The position numbers and the translations under genes were made by a program. A stretch of 64,000 nt of DNA from Novosphingobium lentum NBRC 107847 (lineage in GTDB: Bacteria > Pseudomonadota > Alphaproteobacteria > Sphingomonadales > Sphingomonadaceae), in assembly GCF_001590965.1 (NCBI RefSeq), contig NZ_BCTW01000007.1:124001-188000 (forward strand). Reading direction: 5' to 3'. This document shows, piece after piece, positions 34,367 through 42,553 of the stretch. The notes under the pieces were generated by a model. It was not told the origin of the DNA, ran no database searches, and was given only the letters and a program-made list of their open reading frames with translations. Position 1 is the stretch's first letter, and every line of letters starts with the position of its first letter.

Positions 34367-35671
34367 ATGGACGATCTCAACGTCATCGACCAGTTCATGC
34401 AGGCGTTTATCGCCTACATCGACAGCGGCTTCGGCTTGCTGGGGCCTGATGTCGGCTTCCTCACCACGGTACTGATCGGCATCGACATCACGCTCGCTGG
34501 GCTCTTCTGGGCGCTCGGCGGCGAAGATGATATCATCGCGAAGTTCCTGAAGAAGATTCTCTATGTCGGCGCCTTCGCGCTGATCCTGAACAATTTCCAG
34601 TCACTCTCCGAGATCATCTTTCGCTCCTTCGCCGGTCTCGGCCTGACCGCCGGTGGCAGCGCGATCGGGGCGAACGACCTGCTGCTCCCGGGACGCCTCG
34701 GCGGGGTCGGATTCGACGCGGCGTCGCCGCTGCTCGAACGCGCGAAGGAGCTGGTCGGACCGATCGCCTTCTTCGAGAATTTCGTCGAGATTTCCGTCCT
34801 GCTGATTTCCTGGCTGATCGTCATCGCGGCCTTCTTCGTACTCGCGGTGCAGATGTTCATCACCATTCTGGAGTTCAAACTGACGACGCTCGCGGGCTTC
34901 GTTCTCGTACCCTTTGCACTCTGGAACCGTACCGCCTTCCTCGCCGAGCGTGTCCTCGGGTCGGTGGTGACCTCGGGCATCAAGGTCATGGTGCTCGCCG
35001 TCATCGTCGGCATCGGCTCCAACTATTTCGCCGAGTTTACGACTGCGCTCGGCGACGACCAGGTGATGATCGAACAGGCCGTGTCGCTGATGCTCGCAAG
35101 CCTTGCGCTTCTCGGTCTCGCGATCTTCGGCCCCGCGATTGCATCAGGTCTCGTTTCCGGAGCACCGCAGCTCGGCGCCGGCTCGGCGATCGCGACCACC
35201 GCGCTCGCCGCCGGCGGCCTTGCCATGGGCGGAGCCAGCGCGGTGGCTGCGGCACGAGGAGTGGGCGGTGCAGGGCTCGGCGCGATCCGTGCCGGCACAT
35301 CGATGGGAAGCGCGGCGGGAACGGCCTACAAGCTCGGGCAGGAAACCTCGGGCTCGTCCACGATTCGCGCCGGAATCGGCGGGATGGCAACCGCAGCCAG
35401 TGGTGCTGCCGCCAATCGACTTCGTACAGCCGCCGGTCTCGATACGGCCGCGGCAAGCGGGCGTCAGGCCGCCTGGAATGCGGGCACAACGCAGGGCGGC
35501 GGTCCGTCATCGACCACCGCGCCCGCCGCATCCGACGCGGCACCCGCATGGGCGCAGCGCCTGCAAGGCCAGCAGAGCGCCCGCCACCGCCGTCAGATGG
35601 CGATGCACACGATCAAAGACGGCGATCGCGGCGGCGCCGGCATCACACCCGACATCAACGAAAGGGACTAA
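34367..35671 (+). CDS. trbL: TrbL, VirB6-type inner-membrane channel protein
   Basis: A 434-residue polytopic membrane protein forming the inner-membrane part of the channel. At least five hydrophobic segments lie between residues 20 and 255 (for example VLIGIDITLAGLFWALGG, LYVGAFALILNNFQ, LLISWLIVIAAFFVLAVQMF). The C-terminal 170 residues are Ala/Gly/Ser-rich, without clear structure, as in other TrbL proteins. The ATG at 34367 is chosen because GAAGGAGGA precedes it; an open frame extends 120 bases upstream through the stem-loop and is rejected. The stop is followed three bases later by trbF. Confidence 0.92.
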   Translation: MDDLNVIDQFMQAFIAYIDSGFGLLGPDVGFLTTVLIGIDITLAGLFWALGGEDDIIAKFLKKILYVGAFALILNNFQSLSEIIFRSFAGLGLTAGGSAIGANDLLLPGRLGGVGFDAASPLLERAKELVGPIAFFENFVEISVLLISWLIVIAAFFVLAVQMFITILEFKLTTLAGFVLVPFALWNRTAFLAERVLGSVVTSGIKVMVLAVIVGIGSNYFAEFTTALGDDQVMIEQAVSLMLASLALLGLAIFGPAIASGLVSGAPQLGAGSAIATTALAAGGLAMGGASAVAAARGVGGAGLGAIRAGTSMGSAAGTAYKLGQETSGSSTIRAGIGGMATAASGAAANRLRTAAGLDTAAASGRQAAWNAGTTQGGGPSSTTAPAASDAAPAWAQRLQGQQSARHRRQMAMHTIKDGDRGGAGITPDINERD

Positions 35672-35674
35672 GTC

Positions 35675-36529
35675 ATGCGATTCAAACGCGCATTGCAGCG
35701 TTATGGGCAGACGCCCGAACCCGTCACCCCGTATCAACGCGCCGGCCAGCTTTGGGACGAGCGCATCGGATCGGCGCGCGTGCAGGCCAGGAACTGGCGC
35801 CTCATGGCGTTCGGCGGACTGTTCCTCTCGACTGGTCTTGCCGTCGCGCTCGTCTGGCAATCGATGCAGAGCCGCGTCGTGCCTTATGTGGTCGAAGTCG
35901 ACAATCTGGGGCGGGCGCAGGCCGTCGCGCCGGCAGGCGCCGAATATCGCCCCACGGATCCGCAGATATCCTGGCATCTCGGCCGCTTCATCACCGACAT
36001 AAGATCGCGCTCGCTCGACGCGGTGCTGATGCGCGAGAACTGGCTGTCGGCCTACGACTTCGCCAGCGAGCGCGGCGCCCTGTTCCTCGGCGAATATGCA
36101 CGGAGCTCGAGCCCCTTTGCCGAGGTTGGTCGGCGCACCGTGTCGGTGCAGGTGACGAGCGTCGTGCGCGCCTCGGAGACCAGCTTTCGCATCAACTGGA
36201 CCGAGCAGGCATTTGATCGCGGCAGCCTCGCGGGAACATCGCGCTGGACGGCGGTCGTGACGATCAAGCTCCAGCCGCCACGCTCCGCCGAGGTCCTGCG
36301 CAGAAATCCGCTCGGCCTTTATGTCGACGCCATCGACTGGAGCCGCGAACTCGAGACGGCGGCGCCCGCAGCGGCTGCCAGCGCCGATCCGGGCTTATCG
36401 GAAAGACTGCGAACAGGACGGGACGCTGTGCCCATGCCGCCGCCGGCTGTTCCACTGGGGTCGCCGCTCGATCCGCCTGCCGTATCGATGCCGCCCACGG
36501 GGCCCGCTTTCAAAGGAGAAGCCCAATGA
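35675..36529 (+). CDS. trbF: TrbF, VirB8-type scaffold protein
   Basis: A 284-residue bitopic protein: a short cytoplasmic N-terminus with the signature TPYQRAGQLWDERIGSARVQARNWR, one membrane helix near residues 45-65 (LMAFGGLFLSTGLAVALVWQ), then a periplasmic NTF2-like domain. The Pro-rich C-terminal tail (AAPAAAASADPGL to PPTGPAFKGEAQ) is longer than in RP4 TrbF. It nucleates the inner-membrane complex by contacting TrbG, TrbI and TrbL. It overlaps trbG by four bases. Confidence 0.93.
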   Translation: MRFKRALQRYGQTPEPVTPYQRAGQLWDERIGSARVQARNWRLMAFGGLFLSTGLAVALVWQSMQSRVVPYVVEVDNLGRAQAVAPAGAEYRPTDPQISWHLGRFITDIRSRSLDAVLMRENWLSAYDFASERGALFLGEYARSSSPFAEVGRRTVSVQVTSVVRASETSFRINWTEQAFDRGSLAGTSRWTAVVTIKLQPPRSAEVLRRNPLGLYVDAIDWSRELETAAPAAAASADPGLSERLRTGRDAVPMPPPAVPLGSPLDPPAVSMPPTGPAFKGEAQ

Positions 36530-37353
36530 TCCGTTCTGTTCTTTTTTGCGTGAGCCTTGCTGCGCTCGCGCCGCCTGTCTTCGGGCAGGCTCCTCCCGGG
36601 GTCGCACACGCCAACAGGGCCGCACTCCGCGAGCCATCGCCGTCGGGTTACATCAACGCGGTGCAAGTCTACCCCTATGGAGAAGGCGTACTTTACCGCC
36701 TCTTCGCCGCGCCGGAGCGCGTCAGCGATATCGCGCTGCAGCCCGGCGAGATGCTAACGTCGGTGGCCGCAGGCGACACGGTGCGCTGGACCGTGGGCGA
36801 CACGACCAGCGGGAGTGGCGAGGCAAAGCGCACGCATCTCCTTGTGAAGCCTTTCGCGTCGGGGCTGTCGACCAATCTGGTTATTACGACCGACCGGCGC
36901 GTTTATCACGTCCAGCTGACCAGCACGGCGTCGACAGCGATGACGGCGATACGCTGGACCTATCCGCAGGACGAGATGCTTGCGCTCGCGCGCCGGCGCG
37001 AGACAGCGGAAGCCGCACAGCCAGTCTCCGCCGGCATCGAGATCGAAAGCCTCGATTTCGGCTACCGGATTAGCGGTGACTCGCCGCCATGGCGTCCACT
37101 GCGCGCATTCGATGATGGCCGTCAGACCTGGATCGAATTTCCTGCCGACATCGGGGCTGGCGAAGCCCCGCCGCTCTTCGTTCTTGGCGGGAAAGGAGAG
37201 GCCGAGCTCGTCAACTACCGGGTCGCGGGTCGCTATTATGTCGTCGATCGCCTCTTCGCTGCCGCCGAGCTTCGGCTGGGTGCGAAAAAGCAGAAGATCG
37301 TCCGCATCACCCGCGCCGGCAAAAAGCCAGCGGGAAGCGGGAGGGGGGCATGA
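36526..37353 (+). CDS. trbG: TrbG, VirB9-type outer-complex protein
   Basis: A 275-residue exported protein with signal peptide (ending VFGQA, near residue 20), a VirB9/CagX fold including QVYPYGEGVLYRLFAAPERVSDIALQPGE and YRVAGRYYVVDRLFAAAELRLG near the C-terminus. It forms the core complex of the outer membrane channel together with TrbI. CAAAGGAGAAG lies upstream of the ATG. It overlaps trbI by four bases. Confidence 0.93.
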   Translation: MIRSVLFCVSLAALAPPVFGQAPPGVAHANRAALREPSPSGYINAVQVYPYGEGVLYRLFAAPERVSDIALQPGEMLTSVAAGDTVRWTVGDTTSGSGEAKRTHLLVKPFASGLSTNLVITTDRRVYHVQLTSTASTAMTAIRWTYPQDEMLALARRRETAEAAQPVSAGIEIESLDFGYRISGDSPPWRPLRAFDDGRQTWIEFPADIGAGEAPPLFVLGGKGEAELVNYRVAGRYYVVDRLFAAAELRLGAKKQKIVRITRAGKKPAGSGRGA

Positions 37354-38558
37354 CCGACACCACCGCACCGCCCGATGCGGATTCGCCGAAGGTCGACCCC
37401 GAGACCTTGGTGTTACGCGCCAGCCCGGTGCGTGCCACGCGCTTCCGCCGCGGCGTGATCGTCGCGATCGGCGGGGCGGGCGCGACGTTGATCGCGGGCG
37501 CTGCCTGGCTGGCGCTCAAACCCGTGAGCCTCGGCTCGATGACGCCGGGCGACGACCGGGCGGTTGCTGCGAAGCCGCCTTCCGACGCGCTCGCTGGTGC
37601 ACCTTCGAGTTACGGCGATATCCCGAAACTGGGGGCGCCGCTGCCGGGTGATCTCGGCCGCCCCATTCTCGAGAAGCAACGCGAGATGGACATGGCAATG
37701 CCGACCGATCCTGCAGCCGAGGCGGCCGCGCGTGCCGCGCAGGAGGCCGAAGCCGAGCGCCAGCGCCTCGCAGCCGAGAAACGCACCGCCCGCGAATCCG
37801 GCGTCATGCTGCAAATGACAAATGCGGCGGCGGGTCCGGCGGCCTATGCCGGATTATTGCCAGCACCGCCCGTTGCGGAGGCCGCGCCGTCCGGGACGGG
37901 CGCAGATCCCAATGGCCAGATGCGCAAGAACGAGCTTGTCGGTCGAGCGAATGGCCGCGGCGATGCGAATCCTCACCAGCTAGAAGCTCCGACGTCCCCG
38001 TGGACGCTCCAGGCGGGAAGCATCATCGCGGGGAGCCTCATCACCGGGCTGAACTCGGATGTGCCGGGCATTGTAACCGCGCAGGTGACCGAAAACGCCT
38101 ATGACAGCGTGACCGGGCGAACATTGCTCATCCCGCAAGGTTCGCGATTGATCGGCAGTTACGACAGTGTCGTTGCCTTCGGGCAAAACCGGGCGCTCGT
38201 CGTTTGGCAGCGGGTCATCCTGCCCGATGGCGCGTCGATCAGGATCGATAACGTCCCGGCGAGCGATACACAGGGCTATGCCGGGCTATCTGATCGGGTC
38301 GATCGGCACACATGGCAGCTTCTCAAGGGCGTCGCTCTCTCGACGCTGCTCGGCGTTGGAACCGAACTCGGATGGGGCAGCAGCGAGAGCGATCTGGTGC
38401 GCGCCGTCCGCGAATCCACGCAGCAGAATGGTGCCCGAGCCGGCGATCAGCTTGTCGCCCGCAATCTCGATGTGCAGCCAACGCTCAAAGTGCGGCCTGG
38501 CTGGCCGCTTCGGATTGTCGTCCACAAGGATCTCGTCCTGAAACCCTGGAGGCGTTAA
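37350..38558 (+). CDS. trbI: TrbI, VirB10-type channel protein
   Basis: A 402-residue protein spanning both membranes: a short cytoplasmic N-terminus, a membrane helix near residues 35-55 (GVIVAIGGAGATLIAGAAWLAL), a Pro/Ala-rich and coiled-coil linker, and a C-terminal VirB10 beta-barrel domain from about 200 (TPWTLQAGSIIAGSLITGLNSDVPG; LLIPQGSRLIGSYDS; VRPGWPLRIVVHKDL). It transmits energy to open the outer channel. Its stop overlaps the start of the DUF2274 gene by one base (TAATG). Confidence 0.95.
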   Translation: MTDTTAPPDADSPKVDPETLVLRASPVRATRFRRGVIVAIGGAGATLIAGAAWLALKPVSLGSMTPGDDRAVAAKPPSDALAGAPSSYGDIPKLGAPLPGDLGRPILEKQREMDMAMPTDPAAEAAARAAQEAEAERQRLAAEKRTARESGVMLQMTNAAAGPAAYAGLLPAPPVAEAAPSGTGADPNGQMRKNELVGRANGRGDANPHQLEAPTSPWTLQAGSIIAGSLITGLNSDVPGIVTAQVTENAYDSVTGRTLLIPQGSRLIGSYDSVVAFGQNRALVVWQRVILPDGASIRIDNVPASDTQGYAGLSDRVDRHTWQLLKGVALSTLLGVGTELGWGSSESDLVRAVRESTQQNGARAGDQLVARNLDVQPTLKVRPGWPLRIVVHKDLVLKPWRR

Positions 38559-38770
38559 TGGGAAATCTGAAGCTCCCCAAACTGCCCGAGCGTACCCTCG
38601 TCAAATGCACGATCCAGCTGACGCCCAATCTTGAAAAGTCGTTGCAGGACTACGCCGCGGCTTATGAGGCGGAATATGGCCAGATCGAAGCGGTCGCAGA
38701 CCTCATTCCGCACATGCTGGCTGCATTCCTCGAAAGCGACCGCGGTTTCGCACGGGCTCGGAAGGCCTAG
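38558..38770 (+). CDS. DUF2274 protein, last gene of the trb operon
   Basis: A 70-residue protein (LKLPKLPERTLVKCTIQLTPNLEKSLQDYAAAYEAEYG split into a strand-like and helical part) matching DUF2274, a small family nearly always found directly after trbI in Tn4371-type elements. The pattern suggests a ribbon-helix-helix-like DNA-binding fold. Its ATG overlaps the trbI stop by one base. Function unknown; a regulatory role for transfer genes is plausible. Confidence 0.88.
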   Translation: MGNLKLPKLPERTLVKCTIQLTPNLEKSLQDYAAAYEAEYGQIEAVADLIPHMLAAFLESDRGFARARKA

Positions 38771-38777
38771 CCGCGTA

Positions 38778-39020
38778 GTGTCGGTAAGGAGTCGAAATGG
38801 GCAGAGGGGACCCGATGTCGAACCGATCACCGTTCGGGTCGACGATGCCGCGCGCATTACAGGGCTGTGCCGGTCGAAGATATTCCGGCTCATTGCCTCG
38901 GGTGACATCGAGACGGTCAAGATTGGTAAGGCACGGATCGTATTCGTTGACAGCTTGAACGCATTCCTGCGTGCCCGCGCGGCAGCTCAAAATAGTCGTC
39001 GATTGCCCGGTGATAGATGA
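38778..39020 (+). CDS. Excisionase-like helix-turn-helix protein
   Basis: About 80 residues with an HTH_17 (excisionase family) core: ITVRVDDAARITGLCRSKIFRLIASGDIETVKIGKARIVFVDSL, in which the first helix-turn-helix is followed by a wing with KIGKARI. Proteins of this type bind DNA as recombination directionality factors or small regulators. The only in-frame start is a GTG at 38778, eight bases after the DUF2274 stop; no strong ribosome binding site is seen. As the last gene before the presumed element boundary it could steer excision of the conjugative element. Confidence 0.75.
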   Translation: MSVRSRNGQRGPDVEPITVRVDDAARITGLCRSKIFRLIASGDIETVKIGKARIVFVDSLNAFLRARAAAQNSRRLPGDR

Positions 39021-39151
39021 GAAGCGCTGTTTGGCGGTGGATTGGCACGGTTCGTCGCAAAGGGAACAAATTGGGGGTGGTTTTCGGCGGATTTGGAAAC
39101 ATTAATGCGTAGTTTCAGACGGTTACCGGTAAAATATGGAACCCTCCTCCG

Positions 39152-39590
39152 CTACCAATCTGGTCCCCTTACAGGTGGCATCGCGGGTATTCCGTCGGTG
39201 CTCGTTACTAGCTTGGCAAGCAGGGGGCTGTCGGGACCCGGAAATGTGAAGTTGCTGGTGCGCCCTTCCATGCGCGCACCTTGGCAGGCGGGGGCCAGCG
39301 TGAAGGCGAAGCGGCCATGCCCAGGATCGGTGTGGTCGAGGTCAGCGCGCCCGGGCCCATCATCGCGGGCAGACGAAGGCGATGTGCGCCGATGCGCAGG
39401 AAGTAGTGGTCGCTGGGGAAACGGATCCCGTTCGCGTTCGCTTCCACCCTCAGTGCGATACCAAACCCGCCGCCCAGATATTCCTCAAGCCCGTCGGTCA
39501 TCGCAGGCGGCTTGGGGTCGGAAGTCTTGCTTCGGAGCGCTCCCGTTCCCGCGCTGAGTGTGCTACGAAGTCCAGTCGACCGGATACGCA
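39152..39590 (-). pseudogene. Broken DUF4166-like gene
   Basis: On the minus strand one frame reads EEYLGGGFGIALRVEA and HYFLRIGAHRLRLPAMMGPGALT, then a shift near 39345 leads into another frame with DHTDPGHGRFAFTLAP, which continues to a stop at 39152-39154. Together these resemble the C-terminal part of DUF4166 proteins (often fused or adjacent to saccharopine-dehydrogenase-like proteins), interrupted by a frameshift and lacking most of the N-terminal part. The last 25 codons have no family likeness and may be foreign sequence. It sits between the last gene of the conjugative element and the DUF1326 gene. A sequencing error is an alternative for the frameshift but not for the missing N-terminus. 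Confidence 0.5.
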
Positions 39591-39622
39591 TATGGCAAAC
39601 CCAAAACGTGGGAGACTGCGCA

Positions 39623-40255
39623 ATGGCCTACTGGAAATTGAAGGGGCGGGAACTCGCGAATTGCAATTGCGAATATGGCTGCAACTGCCAGTTCGGCGGA
39701 CTGCCCGACAAGGGTGGTTGCCAGGCTGTATTCGCCATGGCCATCGACGAAGGTTTCCATGACCAGACCGATCTTGCGGACCTGAACATTGCTGCGGTTT
39801 TCCGGTGGCCTGGCCCGATCCACGAAGGAAAAGGCGAATGCGCGGCCTTTGTCGATGAACGGGCCAGTGAAGCACAACGCAATGCCTTGCTGACGATCAT
39901 GACCGGCGGCGATACCGATCCGATGGCAACCGTATTTGCGGTCTTCGCAGCGACGGTCGAGACGATGCACGCGCCGAATTTCACGCCGATCGAGTTCATC
40001 GTCGACGTCGAAGGGCGCACGGGCCGCCTGCGCATCGACGGACATGTGGCGATGGACGGTGTGCCCATTCGCAGTCCGGTCGACGGTTCCGAAATCCGCG
40101 CGCAGATCCGGCTTCCCGATGGCTTCGAATACGAAGTGGCCGAGATCGGATCGGGCACCAGCCGGTCGATCGCTCCCATGACGCTCGAGCATACGGCCAG
40201 TTACGGCCAGTTCGCCCACTTGCATCTCGATAGCCATGGAGTCGTGAGGGCCTGA
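39623..40255 (+). CDS. DUF1326 family protein
   Basis: A 210-residue protein starting AYWKLKGRELANCNCEYGCNCQF, the Cys-rich signature of DUF1326, with a further GGC nearby; four Cys in C-x-C and C-x-C arrangement suggest metal binding. The rest is strand-rich with TVFAVFAATVETMHAPNFTPIEF. No enzymatic activity is established. It overlaps the DUF2182 gene by one base (TGATG), the usual pairing for these families, so they probably act together, perhaps in metal handling at the membrane. Confidence 0.85.
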   Translation: MAYWKLKGRELANCNCEYGCNCQFGGLPDKGGCQAVFAMAIDEGFHDQTDLADLNIAAVFRWPGPIHEGKGECAAFVDERASEAQRNALLTIMTGGDTDPMATVFAVFAATVETMHAPNFTPIEFIVDVEGRTGRLRIDGHVAMDGVPIRSPVDGSEIRAQIRLPDGFEYEVAEIGSGTSRSIAPMTLEHTASYGQFAHLHLDSHGVVRA

Positions 40256-41106
40256 TGCCCTCTGCGCTCGAGGCAGCACTGCGACGCCACCGGGCGTGGT
40301 CGATCGCTGCCCTTGTCCTGCTTTCGCTCCTGGCGTGGGTTTCCCTGATCGACGGCGCCGGAACGGGGATGGCGCCGGTCGTGTCGTTGCCGCCGCTCGG
40401 TGCGCGCGCCGCGATGACTGCGGGTGCGATGTCAGGCGCAAATTCCGGCCCGATGCCCGCGATGCCGATGGCGAGCCCAACCTGGTGGGCGGCGGGACAG
40501 TTTGTGCCGACCGCGTCGATGTGGCTGATCATGATGATCGCCATGATGCTCCCCTCCGCCGCACCGACGATCCTGCTTTATGCGCGCGCGGCAACGCACG
40601 GACGTGCACCCACGCGGCCCGCCACGGCGAGCTTCCTTACCGGGTATCTGGTCGCCTGGGCCGGCTTCTCGCTGGTGGCGGCGGCGCTGCAATTGCTGCT
40701 GGAACAGGGTGGAGCGCTCAGCCCGATGCTGATGGCGACGCACAGCCCTTGGCCGGCAGCGTTGATCCTGGTGGCCGCAGGCCTCTACCAGCTCAGCCCG
40801 GTCAAGGATGTGTGCTTGCGCCATTGCCGCAACCCCGCGCAATTCCTCAGCCGCCACTACCGCCCCGGCCGGTTGGGGGCCGCGCGGATGGGTGTCGTTC
40901 ACGGCTGCTATTGCATCGGTTGCTGCGGCATCCTGATGGCACTGCTGTTCGTGGGCGGAGTCATGAACTTGGCCTGGATTGCGCTGCTCACGCTTCTGGT
41001 GGCGGCTGAGAAGATGTTGCCGCACGGCCGCAAGGTGGCACTGGTGACCGGTCTGGCGTGCGTGGCCGCGGGCATGACGATCGCTTTGAGCGTACCGCTT
41101 CGATAA
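40255..41106 (+). CDS. DUF2182 integral membrane protein, predicted metal-binding
   Basis: A 283-residue polytopic membrane protein with about six hydrophobic segments. It carries the signatures MIAMMLPSAAPTILLYAR (third segment), CLRHCRNP and HGCYCIGCCGILMALLF; Met, His and Cys residues of these stretches make metal binding likely. DUF2182 proteins are described as predicted metal-binding membrane proteins with no proven transport activity. It is coupled to the DUF1326 gene at its start. Family assignment is good, substrate unknown. Confidence 0.87.
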   Translation: MPSALEAALRRHRAWSIAALVLLSLLAWVSLIDGAGTGMAPVVSLPPLGARAAMTAGAMSGANSGPMPAMPMASPTWWAAGQFVPTASMWLIMMIAMMLPSAAPTILLYARAATHGRAPTRPATASFLTGYLVAWAGFSLVAAALQLLLEQGGALSPMLMATHSPWPAALILVAAGLYQLSPVKDVCLRHCRNPAQFLSRHYRPGRLGAARMGVVHGCYCIGCCGILMALLFVGGVMNLAWIALLTLLVAAEKMLPHGRKVALVTGLACVAAGMTIALSVPLR

Positions 41107-41127
41107 CAGCCCTGCGGTGCAGCCGGG

Positions 41128-41304
41128 TCAGATCGCGGTTTCCCCGCCAGGCGGGCCGGCAAGGCTCCACCCATCGATCCGTCGATCGCGCACGAACGCA
41201 TGGTAAAGCGCTGTCAGCAATACGACAATGAGGACCGCGATCAGGCCGGGACGCCCGCCCACCGGATCGCTCCACACCAAGACCGACAGTGCCGCGACCG
41301 TCAC
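41128..41304 (-). CDS. Possible small membrane protein
   Basis: A 58-residue minus-strand frame from a GTG at 41304: an N-terminal hydrophobic segment (VTVAALSVLVW), a second one (GLIAVLIVVLLTALYHAF) and a charged VRDRRIDGW. The pattern of two membrane segments and a polar end looks like real protein rather than noise, but no ribosome binding site was found and no family was recognised. It may be a fragment, because a stop codon lies close upstream. Confidence 0.3.
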   Translation of the reverse strand: MTVAALSVLVWSDPVGGRPGLIAVLIVVLLTALYHAFVRDRRIDGWSLAGPPGGETAI

Positions 41305-41430
41305 CAGGCTCGCTATCAGCGGTCATGCGTCGCTTCGGACACTCCCCTTCGTACCTTGGCCCCCGCTCTCCAGAGGCATCTGCTCACGCAGTAAGCATGG
41401 AACTACGGCCGATCCGCAAGGGATATGGCG

Positions 41431-41444
41431 CCCGCGCTTGCGGG
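41431..41444. promoter_or_regulatory. Inverted repeat upstream of nitrobindin-like gene
   Basis: CCCGC-GCTT-GCGGG, 5-bp arms and 4-base spacer, 51-64 bases before the gene at 41495. It resembles the cluster palindromes in layout only; the core differs (CGC/GCG instead of TCG/CGA). Confidence 0.25.
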
Positions 41445-41494
41445 GGGTGACGCCCTGACATATCGCGGAAGCAACACTTCTGCGGGACAGTACG

Positions 41495-42148
41495 ATGGCG
41501 AAAATTCCGGACGACATTTTCACCGAACCCGATTCCAGCCCCGACACTCTGGCCCAGCTTGGCCCGCTGCGCCGGCTCGCCGGTATCTGGTCGAGCGAAG
41601 GACCGCGGGGAGTCGATATCAATCCCAAGGCCGACGGTCCCGAGCGCCGCGTCTTCAGCGAGCGGTTCGAAGCCCATCCGATCGATGCCCAGGCCAATGG
41701 TCCGCAGCTGTTCTACGGCCTGCGCTACCACCTCCACATCAACACGCCCGAGGAGGACGCCACCTTCCACGACCAGACCGGCTACTGGCTGTATGAACCA
41801 GCGACGGGCCTTATCCTGCAAACGGTGGCGATTCCGCGCGGCCAGGTTGCGCTTGCATCGGGCTTCGCCGCGCCCGACGCGACCCGGCTGAAGCTGACCG
41901 CAACGCGGGGACAAACCGACTACGGCATCTGCTCCACGACATTTCTCGAGGAGGCCTTCCGTACGGATAGTTATTCGATCGAAGTCACGTTCAACCCTGA
42001 CGGCTCGTGGAGTTACATCTCCGAAACGCTGATGGCAGTGCGGGGGCAGAAGGGTATCTTCAACCACAAGGACCAGAACACGCTGTTCAAGGTTGGCGAG
42101 CCGAACCCGAACCCGCTGGCGCAGATCGTCGGGTCACCTCCCGCCTGA
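41495..42148 (+). CDS. Nitrobindin-like heme-binding beta-barrel protein
   Basis: A 217-residue protein similar to the FABP-like/nitrobindin group (DUF1794, related to the THAP4 C-terminal domain). The early LGPLRRLAGIWSSEGPRGVD is the characteristic start of the barrel, followed by strands with QLFYGLRYHLHINTPEED and a C-terminal SYISETLMAVRGQKGIFNHKDQNTL. These barrels bind ferric heme through a C-terminal His; HKDQNTL offers a candidate. Related proteins detoxify peroxynitrite. The length is somewhat above the usual 160-200. It is followed by the broken zinc-finger gene and the flavoprotein on the same strand. Confidence 0.75.
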   Translation: MAKIPDDIFTEPDSSPDTLAQLGPLRRLAGIWSSEGPRGVDINPKADGPERRVFSERFEAHPIDAQANGPQLFYGLRYHLHINTPEEDATFHDQTGYWLYEPATGLILQTVAIPRGQVALASGFAAPDATRLKLTATRGQTDYGICSTTFLEEAFRTDSYSIEVTFNPDGSWSYISETLMAVRGQKGIFNHKDQNTLFKVGEPNPNPLAQIVGSPPA

Positions 42149-42303
42149 ACGCCAGGCCGGAAGCCAATTTCAGGCCGAAAGATCGCGAGGGTCTGCGCAG
42201 AACTCGCCGGGACGTGACGGAAAGCCATTTTTCCTTCCGCCCATTCGGAAACTGCACTATTTTTCGAAGCCGGAAAGGGAACGCTCAGTCGAGGAGATCA
42301 GCC

Positions 42304-42546
42304 ATGACCGATACCGCGACGGTGACGGACGCGCGGGCATGTCGGGTGTTGCGACGGTTCTCCCAATCGCCATGCTTCGAAGCATTTTGCCACTTCGCAG
42401 CATCCAGATGTTGAAGGCTATGACCCGCCGGACGGTTGGAGGTGGTGCTACATCGACGAAGCGGTCGTCCCGCTGCCGAGCCAGACCGAACGGATCGGCC
42501 CCATCCCGCGCTTTGCCCAAGGCAAGCGGCGCCAGCATCGGAAGTA
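42304..42546 (+). pseudogene. Broken UBP-type zinc-finger gene
   Basis: A good ribosome binding site (GAGGAG) precedes ATG at 42304, but that frame stops at 42414. A second frame carries, with no Met of its own, the C-terminal part of a UBP zinc finger: GHVGCCDGSPNRHASKHF, then TSQHPDVEGYDPPDGWRWCYIDE, ending at 42546. The first Cys pairs and about 35 residues between start and GHV are missing, and the Cys before GHV is replaced by Arg. The gene has thus suffered an internal deletion that shifted the frame. Intact versions sit next to thioredoxin-reductase-like genes in other bacteria, as this one does (8 bases upstream). Confidence 0.75.
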
Positions 42547-42553
42547 ACGTTGA

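Noticed and set aside
39140..39160. tRNA-like 3' end (CTCCTCCGCTACCA) as an attachment site
   Set aside because: No T-arm or acceptor pairing is found upstream, so it is not a tRNA end; it lies in the broken DUF4166 gene.
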